Shown: positions 47,279 through 58,697, counted from the first letter of the stretch. The stretch is DNA of 64,000 nt from Cricetomys ansorgei (GCA_026225945.1 JAMJFZ010000107.1:50197001-50261000), one strand, 5' to 3'. A program made the numbers and translations. Notes: generated by a model not told the origin, from the sequence alone.

Positions 47279-47720
47279 TGTTGTGGTTTGGATAGGAAGT
47301 GTCACCCCAATAGGTAACATGTGCTTGAAGGTCCTTCCGTCAGTGAGTGGTGTTTAAAAAGATAGATAGTGATAGATAGTAAGGGTGCTAATGTAATGGA
47401 TCAGTGAACTTGTTCATGGATGACTTTCTACCTGAATGGGCAATTAAGATGTGGAACCTGACTGGAGGAAGTCACCCGGGCTTGCCTATGAAAGGAATAT
47501 CTTTCCTTTCCATTGGTATCCTTGCTGCCCAGAGATGAGCTGCTTTCCCCTGCCATACTCTGCCATTCTCCGCCATGGTGTTTCTGTCTTTGAAATATGC
47601 CAAAGAGTAATGGAGCTAGCAGATCATGGAACTGAAAGCTCTGAAATTAAACCAAATACATGCTTCCTCCTGTAAGGTGATCTTCTCGGCATTGTATCGC
47701 ATCAGTGGAAACTGAATAGA
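47279..47720 (+). mobile_element. ERVL-MaLR (MST/MT-type) solo LTR with intact target duplication
   Basis: The 442-bp element starts TGTTGTGGTTTGGATAGGAA and contains the standard MaLR order: GGTGTTTAAAA..., GGAGGAAGTCACCCGGGCTT, TGCCATACTCTGCCATTCTC, CGCCATGGTGTTTCTG, GATCATGGAACTGAAAGCTC and CTGTAAGGTGATCTTCTCGG. It is flanked by the 5-bp duplication ACTGC (47274-47278 and 47721-47725), the expected length for this superfamily. There is no internal region, so it is a solo LTR. Confidence 0.9.
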
Positions 47721-47725
47721 ACTGC

Positions 47726-49057
47726 CCTTCCAAAAAGCATCAAGTCAATGCTGTTTGACTAACATGGTAATGTTCTCAGCTGGCCGTGGCTTCCAATGTC
47801 TGTTTCAAGAAGATGGCTTAGGATTCAGCTTGGAGGCTTAGGATTCACAGTAGAGAAGAACTGGCCTTCAAGATAGCTAACTAAGATCCATTCCACTTCC
47901 AACTTAGGCTTGGATATCAAAATACATTCCAGAAGACTTAAAGAGATAGTTACAAAATGCTTAACTTACAAAAACAGAAATGATTTGGTCAATAATAATT
48001 AGATTCCAAATGCTCCAGAACATGCAAAACAAAACAAAACAAGAATCTGATGAGTTATAAACTACATTAAAACATCAATAAGTTTAAAAACAAAAATGAA
48101 AACCATAAAAAATAAAGAAAATTGGGAAGGAAATTCAAATACTGTAAGAAAGAAGCCATGACATAGAAGTATAGAAAATTCTTACAGTTTAATAAAAGTC
48201 ATAAATATCCTGGCAGGTAAAAATAACGAAGGCGGAATAGCTGAATTAAAATTCCAAAGAGACATTGCTAATCATAATGAATGTAAGACTTTCCCTCAAT
48301 ACAGATCACAGATACTTGCTCATCCCGTCTTCTGCTTGAACTCTCAATTTAGGTTGCCCCAGGGGACCAATCCTTGAACTTTCTCTACAGGTGTTCCTCA
48401 GATGACCTCACCCAACCCACTGCCTTAATATCTGTAAATCAGTGAGCCCAGACCAGTCATTAGCTCCTAAAATTCAATCTAACTGCAGATTTTGTATTTT
48501 ATGTTTTCACACATATATTCAAAAGGTACACTGAGCAATTTAACAAGGTCAAACAGGGCTCTACGTTTCCTTCTTACCATCATCTCTCTTAAGTTGCTAG
48601 AATGCATATATATATGCATACATATATATATATATATATTCATATCACTGTGAACCCAATTATCTCCAATTTCATGATATATACAAATATATGTGCCTAT
48701 GGTCATATTATTTATATACATGAATTCTGTCAAATAAATCTCCAAAACATACTCCATACTTTTCATATTTATCTAACCACTATCACCAATGAAATTTAAG
48801 ACATCACCTCTAGCTTAGATGCTAGCATAGCTTCCCAGTGTCTTTCCTGGCAATCAACAAGGAGAGTGATGATCCCTTTTTAAAGGACACAATATTGGTT
48901 CTGTATCATTTCCAATATCGTGACAAGATTTTCCATCACACCTTTTCCAATTCCACATCTTCACTTGGGGGTCACAGAGGCTGTAATATCACAAGGGCCT
49001 TTCTAGTTCACATCTCTTAGAACCTGAGATGCTCAGCTCTATATACCAACCACTGTA
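47726..49057. other. Unclassified DNA with a TA microsatellite
   Basis: No gene was recognised. A small tandem duplication of GGCTTAGGATTCA lies at about 47815-47847, a CAAAACAAAACAAAACAA run near 48027-48044, and (TA)n at 48604-48640. Confidence 0.5.
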
Positions 49058-49062
49058 CTCTC

Positions 49063-51023
49063 TGTCTTAGTTAGGGTTTCTATTGCTGTGATGAAGCACC
49101 ATGACTAAAAAGCAATTTGGGGAGGAAAGGGTTTATTTGACTTCCACTTCCATTATCTCTAAAGGGAGTTGGGACAGGAATTCAAACAGGGCAGGAACCT
49201 GGAGGCAAGAGCAGATGCAGAAGCCATGGAGAGGCCCTGCTTACTGGCTTGCTCCTCAAGGCTTGCTCAGCTTGCTTTCTTATAGAAGCCAGGACTACCA
49301 GTCCAGGGATGGCACCACCCACAATGGGCTGGGCCCTCAACAATCCCTTACTAATTAAGAAGATGTCCTATATGCTTGCCTGTAGTCTGATTTTATGGAG
49401 GTCTCTTCTCAGTTGAAGCTCCCTCCTCTCTAATGACTCTAGCTTGTATCAAATGGACATAAACTAGCCAGGACAGTTGACCCATTGTTAACCTGAGACA
49501 CAAACACATCACTGTCAAGCCACATCCTTTCATTTCTTGTACATCCCCAAGATCACACATTAATAAAGATATCACAGTGTAACACATTTTACAAACTTAA
49601 AAAGCCCCACAGCCTTACAAATTCAAACACTTTAAAATGGTCTCTTTAAAAATACCCATTCTCTTTTTAAAATCCAAATTCTCTGTAAAACCCCAAAATC
49701 TATTAACTGTATGCTCTTGTAAAATAAAAAGTAAATTAAATTACTTCAAGAAGGAAAGAACCAGGGCACAGTCACCATCTGATCAAAGCAAAATCAAACT
49801 TCAATTCTGTAAATGACTCAATGTCCCATGTCTGGGATTCATTCAAATTTTTTTTTTGGCTCCTACAACAGCTCCAGCTGTTTCCATTCCACTACTGCTG
49901 TTGTTCTTGGTGGGTACTCCTACACTACTGGCATCTCCAAAATACTGGGGGCTTCTGCTGCAACTGGGCTGAACCTTCACCAATAACCTCTCATAGGCTT
50001 TCTTCATGGTGCCAAGCATCAATGTCTCTGCATGACCCCTTCAATCTGGGCCTTCAACTGCCACTGAGGCTGTTTACCATTGGCCTCTCCTAGCATCTCA
50101 CAGTGCCAAGTCTCAACCACCTTCAAACCCAGTACCACCTGGGTAATTCTTACACTACCAAGTTCAGTTGCCATGAGAACAACCTTGACCACCTCTGGAA
50201 CACAGCTTCTATGTACTGATTCTGAAGAAATACTTCCCAGAAAATTTCACTTCAGTGATGCAGATCTCTTCTTATTCAGTAAATTTTTCAGCACTAGCTG
50301 ACCAGCATCAAGCATCTGATCAAAGCAAAAGTTTCACTATAGTGGTTCTGGTATGTTGTTAATCAAAGCTGATCTGTCAGCCCCAGTTAACTAGAACCAC
50401 AGAATCTTAATTCAAAATAACAAATGACCCCAATAGAGTCTTTAAATTTCCCTCTGAAACTTCACAAGGCAGACCTCTATCTTCTGTATTGCCTTCATTT
50501 CCAAGCTCCTACAGAACAGCTCACCAAGCATTGAATATTCAATGGCTTTTCTTGCAGAAAAATTCCAAAGTCCTTCCACAATCCTCCCCAAATTAACATG
50601 GCCAGGTCTGTCACAGCAATACTCCATAATCCTAGTACCAACTTGTCTTAGTTAGGGTTACTATTGCTGTGATGAAACACCATGACCAAAAAGCAAGTTG
50701 GGGAGGAAAGAGTTTATTTGGTTTCCACTTCCATATTACTGTTTTCCAGTAAAAGAAGTCAGGACAGGGACTCAATCATGTCAGAATCCTGGAGACAGGA
50801 GCTTCTGCTTCTGCACAGCCTGCTTTCTTATAGAATCCAGGACCACCTGCCCAGAGATTGGCCCACCCACCATGGGCTGATCCCTTCCCCTTCAATCATT
50901 AATTAAGAAAATACCCACATACTTGCCTGTAATCTGATCTTATGGACACATTTTCTCAACTAAGGCTCCCTCCTTTCAAATGACTCTAGCTTGTGTCAAG
51001 TTGACATAAAATTAGCCAGAATA
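49063..51023 (-). mobile_element. Complete MT-type ERVL-MaLR element (LTR-internal-LTR)
   Basis: On the minus strand, the 5' LTR is 50644-51023 and the 3' LTR is 49063-49475. Between them lie 1168 bp (49476-50643) with no gag, pol or env. Both LTRs share GTCTTAGTTAGGGTT..., ATTGCTGTGATGAA and AAATTAGCCAG/AAACTAGCCAG ends. Next to the 5' LTR, the minus strand reads TGGTACTAGGATTATGG (50640-50624), close to the tRNA-Leu primer site TGGTACCAGGAGTGGG typical of ERVL relatives. CTCTC at 49058-49062 and 51024-51028 is a perfect 5-bp target duplication. MaLR elements are non-autonomous and use ERVL proteins in trans. The right LTR has lost an internal segment of roughly 50 bp. Confidence 0.95.
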
Positions 51024-51028
51024 CTCTC

Positions 51029-51368
51029 CAAAACACTGTTAACATCTACAGCCATTCTTGTAAGGACATTGATTGTCTATGGACCTCCTCATCCCGCCCA
51101 TTCCTAAATACACCTCTCCTACTGGTGGAGTGGAGGTAAGAAGCTTACATAATAGCTGCAAAGAAAACTAGGAAAGTGAGTTTTATAACTTTTACTTGGA
51201 AAAGGCACACTTCTGGACACGCAGAGAATCACTAGAATGAAGGAAATAAACTAAAAATCATTGAGAATACTCCAGTGAAAAATATCTTTGATGGGGACAA
51301 TCCAAGTACGAATCAAAAAAATACATGTGTAGAAAGAAAATTTCAAAATGGAAAAACAAAACAACACA

Positions 51369-51370
<2 letters not shown>
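51029..51370. other. Unclassified DNA
   Basis: Nothing was recognised. Confidence 0.45.

Positions 51371-51412
<42 letters not shown>
51371..51412. repeat. (GT)n microsatellite
   Basis: 21 uninterrupted GT units. Confidence 0.98.
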
Positions 51413-51417
<5 letters not shown>

Positions 51418-51596
51418 TATACATAGTCATATGGTGTATATCATTGTTTCAATTAGTAACAGACCTACAACCTCACAAGTGTATCTCATCTAGTGACATA
51501 ATAACCATCTTAGTTTGTGTAAGCACAAGATTTGTTGTTTACACAATAATAAATAACCTAATGGCACATTTCTTAGGACATATATACATCATTCAT

Positions 51597-51620
51597 CACA
51601 CACACACACACACACACACA
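51597..51620. repeat. (CA)n microsatellite
   Basis: About 12 CA units, roughly 185 bp from a (GT)n tract on the same strand. The two could pair as complementary arms. Confidence 0.95.
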
Positions 51621-52634
51621 ACTAAGTATTAAGAATGTGTTGGGGACTATTTTAAATTTCAGAAAGTTTTCCATATTATTTTAAAGCAAGGATGTCCACT
51701 GTTGAAATATGGAGAGAAATATACCTACACAAAACAGAAAACTGTTATGCTATATGAATAGCACAACCTGCCCCCTCCTCCACCAAAAAAAACTACAATA
51801 CATAGAATTTTCAAATTCTGAATGTAAGCAATTATTTCTTCCTAATTTTAGAAATATTTCTTTGCACCACTCATATTTTAATAGTCCTTAAGTGTTAAAT
51901 AAGTATATAGTATCTGATAGAGAAAAAAGATAACCAATTTCATTAATACATAAAAAGTTTCTCAATCTGTAAGAAAGCAGACTGTTCCAGGTGATACTAG
52001 AATCAGAAGTCACTAGGTAGAAAAACATGCATTTAGCCAATCAACGTAATGAAGTCTTTAGGATTACAAAGAGTACAATAAGTGCAAATTTCAAAATGCT
52101 TTTATGATATAATAACAGCTTCTGGCAGCTTCTTCAGTAAAACAACAATTCAACCAAGTGAATTTTCATTTGGATGTCTCTGTGGGAGAGCACCTGCAAT
52201 TTCCTCACACGGGACCAATTCCAAAGCTGTCAGAAATATTTAATAAAATTTCCCCAGAAAAAAAAAAATGGAGACTTGGTGTCCTTTACTATTACAGTTT
52301 TGTTCTTACAAGCAATCTTGGATTTTGTTATGGATTTTGTTATTTTAATTTAATTATCATTTAAAAAATAATATATACAACTCTCCATCTGTATAAGCTT
52401 GCCTGGGCTAAGAATAGTTAAGTTTCATAAGCTGCCAAGAGGCATTTGTTTAGACAGATGAAGGATAGCCTAATGAAGAATATGGATCATGTGGTTAAAA
52501 CACAAAGGGAAACTTGGCAAGAGCGGACTTTGGTATTTGACTTCTCACTGTGTGCTAGCAACCCGTAATTGTTATCACATTGTTTTCTGTTGCGTGGATA
52601 TGGTCCAGAACTGTGAGAAATAGCTTCACTTATA
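51621..52634. other. Unclassified AT-rich DNA
   Basis: A-run at 52259-52268. No gene or repeat family was recognised. Confidence 0.45.
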
Positions 52635-52738
52635 GGAATGTGAGGGCAATCTGACTCCAACTGTCACCCGTTCATCTGCTCTGGTGTAATCTAGCTGGTT
52701 AGACAAGTGAACCTATCCTTCCTCATGTGTCCCTCACA
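52635..52738 (+). pseudogene. 7SK snRNA-derived pseudogene fragment
   Basis: GGAATGTGAGGGCAATCTGA corresponds to the 5' end of 7SK RNA, whose beginning is GGATGTGAGGGCGATCTGGC. The following blocks CTGTCACCCGTTCATC, CTAGCTGGTTAGACAAGTG and CCTTCCTCATGTGTCCCTC keep the order of the first ~120 nt of 7SK, with small deletions. The rest of the ~330-nt RNA is absent. Functional 7SK holds P-TEFb inactive; this truncated, diverged copy lacks most of the structure and is presumably a retrotransposed relic. I saw no clear target duplication or poly-A tail. Confidence 0.7.
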
Positions 52739-53600
52739 AGAAAACATGTGCTTGCTCACAAAACAAGATAATTTTTCTTAACTTAGAGCCAAAAAGTAGC
52801 CATGACCTCTCCCCACCCCCACACTCCCCCTCATCTAATAAATATCACTTGACAAATATCACATGAGTCCCAGATCTAGGTCTCTAGTCTTTGTGAAAAC
52901 AGCTGCTAAGATCAAGTTGGCAGTAAATTCTGAATTGTCTTATTATTCAGCCAAAAGTTCAAGGTAAATGATATCAAGATTTGTATTTGAACTTTTGCTC
53001 AATGCCTTTTCTGTCATTTTTATGGAATGCTCTTCAATTTAATTGCTGTGTTATCTAGAACAATTAAAGATTTTTTAATGCACCACATCCTCAGGCTCTG
53101 TACATTATAATATAATGAATTTACAGTTAGTAGTCATATGTTAGAGAGATGTAGCTAGCGCAGTTCTCTGCTCCCTCCAGGGCTTTCATCTTTGCCTTAC
53201 CTTTTTTTCTGGAGTTCACAGCTACAATAAAAGAAATATACTCACCACAATGACACATGCAATAATGGATTATTTCTCATGCTCCAAAACTTGCCTGGAC
53301 TCTGTTGGCTAATCCACCCAGCAGCCTCTAGTAGTTACCATGCTTCCTAGCATGTTTTTTCTTCTAGTCAGCTTGCACAAAGTTTGTTCATTTCGTTTCC
53401 AACATTTCCACAAATTTCTTCCTATGGTTCGTCAATGTTCTTTGCCATTCTCTATTTTTGGTCCTCTCCATCACACTAGTTGGGCTAGAATGGCCAGACC
53501 ATTCAAATGACCCTTGCACCTATGAGAACTGGAATTTGGAAGAAAGAGTGTTCTTAAAACAAGAGTTTTTAACCCCTGTTGAATACTGAAATAAGGATCT
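52739..53600. other. Unclassified DNA
   Basis: No gene or repeat family was recognised. Confidence 0.45.
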
Positions 53601-53672
53601 GGGGCTGTAATTCAGAAGCTAAGAGCTTGCTTAGCATGCATGAAACCCTAGATTCAATCCCCAGAACAGAGA
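53601..53672 (+). mobile_element. ID-type SINE (tRNA-Ala-derived)
   Basis: GGGGCTGTAATTCAGAAGCT, AAGAGCTTGCTTAGCATGCA, TGAAACCCTAGATTCAATCC and CCAGAACAGAG match the full ID core, including A-box and B-box regions (GATTCAATCC). It is followed by a purine-rich GAGAGAGTG stretch in place of a poly-A tail. It is diverged. Confidence 0.8.
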
Positions 53673-54520
53673 GAGTGCGTGCAGGGGAGGGGGAGTCTGT
53701 ATAAATAGCATCAAGGATTTGGCACTGGATATGTGATAGGAGTAATATTATTAAAGCAGTTTTGATAGCTCAACAGATGATTGCCTAGGATGCATTGATA
53801 CAAGAGCATCCTACTACAGGGAAGACTGAGAATGGGAAGGCAATGATAAGGCCTTGACCCAAGTGTCTCAGCACAGTAGGTTCAGCAGAGAAATGTAAAG
53901 TGAAGGAGGACTCTGGGAGTGAAGCCCTGATAGAAACTTCAAACAACATGACAAAATTTCACTGTCTAAGTGTTCAAACAATTTAAAGTCTTCATTTCTG
54001 CTTTCTAGATGAAAACAGCCAATTTATTAAAGAGTTGGCATTGCAACAACACAGTCCAATTTAAAATATAAAATAAATGTCACATCACTCTTCAAAGTAC
54101 AACTTTATTTGTGCTATTCAAATGCTTGGCTTTATATTTGAAAACACACAATGTTTCATGTACTATAAATTTCTTCAAACAAACAGAAAACCATACATGT
54201 ATGCATGTCTTTTCCACATTTATCATCTTGTTCAGCAAAGGCGTGTTTGGAAAATGTCTGTAATATCCAAAAACAAAGTTCCAGATGGAGGAGGTGAAAA
54301 ATAGACACACGTTCCAGCTGTTTTCAATCTCTCTTTCTCTCTCTCTTTGGCTGTAGTTAAAATGAAAGCATACCCTTTAAAAGATGAAGTCTTCACTTGC
54401 TTCAGATACGTGGGACTCAGAGAGTGAGCACTCACAAGCTTCTGTCTCTTCTAGTATAGGTTTTACCGATCCCTACAAATGTATGTAGTGTAGTCATGTG
54501 GCCATCTGGTGATTGTATAA
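53673..54520. other. Unclassified DNA
   Basis: No gene was recognised. A short pyrimidine tract lies near 54328-54350. Confidence 0.45.
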
Positions 54521-54617
54521 ATGTGTGTGTCTGTATATGTGTGTGTATGTGTATATGTGTACGTGTGTATATTTATGTATGTGTGGGGTGTCTGTCTGTC
54601 TGTCTGTCTGTCTGTCT
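54521..54617. repeat. Compound (TG)n / (TCTG)n microsatellite
   Basis: TG-rich sequence with TATG variants, followed by about seven TCTG units at 54590-54617. It ends against an LTR fragment. Confidence 0.93.
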
Positions 54618-54783
54618 CAGTTCCTGTTCCATTGCTGGGAAGAGACACCATGATCAAGACATAAGACAGCATTTCATTGGGGGCTTGCTCACAGTCAATC
54701 CATGACCATCGTAGTGAGGAACATGGCAGGAGGCAGGCAGACATGGTGCTGGAGCAGTAGCTGAGAGTTATATATGATCCTTA
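54616..54783 (-). mobile_element. LTR fragment (MaLR/ERVL-like), antisense
   Basis: CTCAGTTCCTGTTCCATTGC, TGGGAAGAGACACCATGATC, GGGGGCTTGCTCACAGTC and ACATGGTGCTGGAGCAGTAG follow a common rodent LTR pattern whose antisense begins TTAGGGTTTCTATTGCTGTG. Only the terminal ~165 bp is present. Confidence 0.6.
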
Positions 54784-54881
54784 AATGCAGAGTCCTCCTC
54801 CTCCTCCTCCTACTCATTTTTCTTCTCCTCCTCCTCATTTTTCTTCTCCTCCTCTTTTCCTTCCTTCTTGAATGCAGAGTC
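54784..54881. repeat. (TCC)n / polypyrimidine tract flanked by an 11-bp direct repeat
   Basis: AATGCAGAGTC occurs at 54784-54794 and 54871-54881, bracketing 76 bases of nearly pure pyrimidine. The tract contains TCCTCC runs and a tandem copy of about 20 bp built on CTCATTTTTCTTCTCCTCCT. Confidence 0.85.
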
Positions 54882-55334
54882 ATCTTTCAGCCCCAGCCTT
54901 AGTTTCTCAAATCCTTGAATATAGGAAACAAGCTTCCCAATTAGGTTCCAAGGATTATTACTTCACAATTGGGTTTTAATGCAGCTATAAATTGCATGCA
55001 CTGAAATTGTGTTTACCAAACATGACTGCCTGATTCTGTGGTCCGGGAAAATGGAATAATAGTTACAAGTACAGCCCAGGCATGGGTAAAGTTGAAAAGC
55101 TGCTCAGATAATTCAAGTGAGCAGCAACACTAGAGAGTTGTGCTGTAAATATCTATCTTCAAATAACATTCTACACTGACTTCACCAAAATGCAATGCTG
55201 GACATCTCACTCCTCTGCCTTCGTAGCCTCCCTTTCTGGCTTCAATCATGTTTCTATAAAATTCTCATGTTGAACTTCTACCCCTTAGATTCTCAGAATG
55301 AAACTGTATTTTGAGCTAAAATTTCTGCAAAGCA
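54882..55334. other. Unclassified DNA
   Basis: Nothing was recognised. Confidence 0.45.
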
Positions 55335-55545
55335 AATGATGCCCCAAATTTCCAGGAACCCAGAAGTTGAGTGAGAAGAATCAACGAGTTTTTCCCATAG
55401 CCTCCAAAGGTACCAATACTGCTCATCATCCCCACCCCCACCTCGGAATCATGGCCTTCAGAACTATAACAAAATTAATTTACGTTGCTTAAAGCCACTA
55501 GTGTGTGACACCTTGTCACAGTAATTGTAGGAAACTAATATACTC
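55335..55545 (+). mobile_element. MLT1-type MaLR LTR, 3' half
   Basis: GGCCTTCAGAACTATAACAA, AATTAATTTACGTTGCTTAA, AGCCACTAGTGTGTGACAC, CTTGTCACAGTAATTGTAGG and AAACTAATA reproduce the well-known MLT1 LTR ending (TCCAGAACTGTGAG..., GTTGTTTAAGCCACC, AAACTAATACA). Confidence 0.8.
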
Positions 55546-56555
55546 TCATAAGTGTAATATGTTCTCGATATAAAATTTGAGCTCATTAGGGTATCTACCC
55601 TCTCATTCAACCTATGATCATGTCTCTCATGCTATGTATTCTCTGTCCAGGATGTGAGCCACATGATGTGGCTCATATGTCACATTGTCTTATGTCAACT
55701 CCCTTCTACATGCCAAGATCTCTGACTATTTGCAGAATATTTTATCAGGTAGTGAACACATTTTATTATACACATTTGTTTTCATTTTCCTGCTAAGTCC
55801 TTTGAAGTCACTGGCATACCTTAATCCCTAAATCCCTAGTACTTATTAAATAATAGTTTCTCAGTTATACATTTTTAAATGAATGTAGGCATTTCATATA
55901 GAATGCTGCATAATATGAGTATATCCAATAGACACTAATGTGAGATTAAGTGGTACAAGAGCCTTATCAGGAGCTCTCCTTGGGATCAGGATAGAAGAAG
56001 ACATAGAAGGGAGAAAGAGACATCAGACTGCAACATAGAAATCTAAAGAAATATACTGGAAGGAATGGGAATCAAGTAGAAAGTCTGTTTCTCTGCAGTT
56101 TCAAGGAAGTTTGGGAATGACCAGTGAATCCTTTGAATAAAGGTTGTCTATGGAAGAGCCCTACTTCTCACCTGAGTGGTCCTGCCTGAATGCCCCAGCT
56201 AAATTACACTGTATGCACCTGAAACCAATGAAATTCTCTTCTCTAGAGTCCTTCCATCCAAGACACATGGCTTCTTACTCAAAGGTCAGATCTGTGTTTT
56301 ATGTTATGTTGTCATCTATTTTTCTTGTCTTGAGATATGTCAATAGTTTGAAGAATTCAATTAAGATCCCAGTTTTGAGAGATTCTAGAGGGTCAAAAAT
56401 TAAGAGAGATAATTTTTAAAGCAAACATAAAATTACTTCACATTAGTAAATCTCCATTGAAGAATATACATGGACATGGGATAGAAAAATACACTAACTT
56501 AGGCAAAACATTCCATTAAATCTCTGAGTTGATAGTATTAAGAACCATATACATA
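55546..56555. other. Unclassified DNA with one quasi-palindrome
   Basis: No gene was recognised. TGAGCCACAT (55655-55664) and ATGTGGCTCA (55666-55675) are perfect 10-bp inverted arms around one base. Confidence 0.45.
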
Positions 56556-56700
56556 CCAGGTGGTGGTGGCACAAACCTTTGATCCCAGGACATGGGTGAC
56601 AGGGCCAGGTGCCTCTGTGAGTTTGAGGCCATCCTGGTCTACAGAGTAAGTTACAGGACAGCTAGGACTACATAGAGAAACCCTGTCTCAAAACACCATA
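56556..56700 (+). mobile_element. B1 SINE, sense
   Basis: GGTGGTGGTGGCACAAACCT, TTGATCCCAGGACATGGG, GAGTTTGAGGCCATCCTGGT, CTACAGAGTAAGTTACAGG and ATAGAGAAACCCTGTCTCAA define a near full-length B1. Its A-rich tail leads into a (GATA)n tract. Confidence 0.95.
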
Positions 56701-56701
56701 A

Positions 56702-56760
<59 letters not shown>
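56701..56760. repeat. (GATA)n microsatellite on a B1 tail
   Basis: About 14 uninterrupted GATA units continuing the B1 tail. The ORF rich in Ser-Ile-Tyr-Leu on the minus strand is the repeat translated. Confidence 0.97.
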
Positions 56761-56761
<1 letters not shown>

Positions 56762-58537
56762 ACAAACCACACATGCACATTCATACCAACAAATACACAG
56801 AGACACAAACACACACCCATATACGCTCACACACATACAGAAGTGCACATTTTCATTTTAACCTCTGTTTTCTTCTAGTCACTCTTAAAATGTATGCTTT
56901 AAGTTACATTAAATATAACGTAATTTATGATAGGAAGAGGAAGTTGAAGAGAATGAAGATGAAAAGGAGGTAAGAGAAGCAGCTAGAAATTATGTCACCC
57001 AGACTTTGTCTGTCGTGGTAGAGTTCAAACCTGAAATCTCACACTACTTCTGATGGGCAGAGTAAAGAATCTAAGAAAACCAGTAAAATACACAAGAACA
57101 GTCTAGGCTTATACTAGAGTGGGTAACAAAACATACGAAGTATTTTATTGGATCATATTAGTAAATTTTGCAAGAAGAAAATGTAGGATTAATTGCTAGT
57201 AAATAAAGGTAGAGGGAAAAAACTCAAAGAAAGGAAGTGAGGTTTATATGAAGATTTTGTTGACAGTTCAGACCAAATGGTTGGGTAGAGGATAGCCCTG
57301 TTTACTAAAATGGAGAAGACTAGAGTAAAAATGGGTTTGCATAGAGTTACAAGAGTTCTGTTTGGAATTAGTTCACCTTGGGATGCCTATTCAGAACCAA
57401 ATAGTTCATTTTCCTTTCTGAATATTTGAAGTTCACCAACTCTAAATATAAGTAATATTAAGGAGAAAAGTGAATAGCAGAGAGAAAGCTATGGACAAGG
57501 AGTGAGTAGGGAATTTTACTCAGAGAGAATGAGAGCCCTTAGGGAAGCAGACATTCCATATCATTACAAAGAGTTGTTAGACTGGCACGGGCTTTTAAAG
57601 AGCCTGAATCCATTTTTATCCCTGATAACTGTTAAGTCCCACATTCTCTTTCCCTTATCCTCCACACTAGGAAATTTGGTACTGAAAGCCAGTGTGCTTT
57701 TTCAGCACTAGTGAGGAGCTGAAACTACACAAGACCCAGACCAAGCTCAGGAATTCTCATCCACACTACCTTCACTCATCACAGTGTAGGCAAGCCAGTG
57801 TCCTGTCATTTTCAAAGCCTGTTTGCACTTCTCAGGAAGCCTGACTATGTGCTAATCAACTTTTTCATGCCCATTTTGTGTTGGGAGGAAGAATGGGAAT
57901 TCCAAGCCTACTGTGACATGTCACAGCTTCCTAACAGAGATTCAAATGGGTCAAAGCCGAGACAAATTATAAATGATCCTGTTAGATAGCGAACAGGCAT
58001 TTATCCCCACCACTGATCCATGGGCATTACTCACCAGTCTTGGCATTGAAAATAAATTCTGCAGGAGGACCATCTCAGTTCTATACAATGACAACAGTAA
58101 TTGGCTCGGTGAGCAGGATATTTAGGCAATCTTCACTGGTGCTGAGGGGGTCTGGTTTCATTTGCTCTGGCTTGCTGGCTGGCTCTGTTCCTTCTGGCAA
58201 GTGTGTGCTTTGCACTGTGCTATTTTGTGCAACATTTTCTGAGTCCTACCAAGCTTCAGTAATAGATTTAATTAACATAAATCAAAAGTTAACCATTGGA
58301 ATAAGAGGAGTAGATGAGGAACCCCTTTCATATGGTCCTGGCTTGTGTGTCTTGGCCCAGACCTAACCATGTATGTCAGATTGATTCATGTATGTTGGAT
58401 GGAGAATTGTCTGACTAATGCTAGGCACAGAATGGCAAGTCTTATCCTGCCTGTAGCCATATATCTCAATAAGGCATTGATCATTATTCTACAGAACACT
58501 CAGAGGGAAACAATATATGCTGGTTTAGTCTAGTTGT
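56761..58537. other. Unclassified DNA
   Basis: (CA)-rich sequence at 56763-56840, then about 1.7 kb with no recognised repeat. ORFs of 108 and 63 codons (58040 and 57798) show no recognisable motif and lack supporting context. Confidence 0.4.
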
Positions 58538-58550
58538 TGATATAAAGTTC

Positions 58551-58697
58551 TTTTTTTTTTTTTTGAGACAGGGTTTCTCTGTAGTAACTCAGGCTGTCCT
58601 GGAACTCACTCTGTAGATCAGGCTGGCCTCCGACTCACAGAGATCCTCCTGCCTTTTCCTCCCGAGGATTAAAGGTGTGTACCACCACTGCCCGGCT
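58551..58697 (-). mobile_element. B1 SINE, antisense, with target-site duplication
   Basis: A T14 run, the complement of the A tail, leads into TTGAGACAGGGTTTCTCTGT and a full B1 body ending CCACCACTGCCCGGC. TGATATAAAGTTC (58538-58550) and TGATATAAGTTC (58700-58711) differ by one base and form the target-site duplication. It is among the better-preserved SINEs in the window. Confidence 0.96.

Noticed and set aside
49063..49080. TTAGTTAGGGTTT as interstitial telomeric repeat
   Set aside because: It is the terminal sequence of the MT-type LTR, not a tandem TTAGGG array.
49101..49358. A recurring ORF (WRQE-MQ-PWRG-AYWLAP... pattern) shared by 20445, 49101 and 50682
   Set aside because: All three lie on the antisense strand of MT-type LTR copies. 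The similarity comes from DNA homology of the LTR, and the reading frame is broken or altered between copies.
53601..53672. A functional tRNA gene
   Set aside because: Only the ID SINE core is present, with mutated promoter boxes and no cloverleaf closing stem.
58040..58366. 108-codon ORF as a gene
   Set aside because: No recognisable domain and no evidence of codon constraint or splice context; length is within chance for 64 kb.
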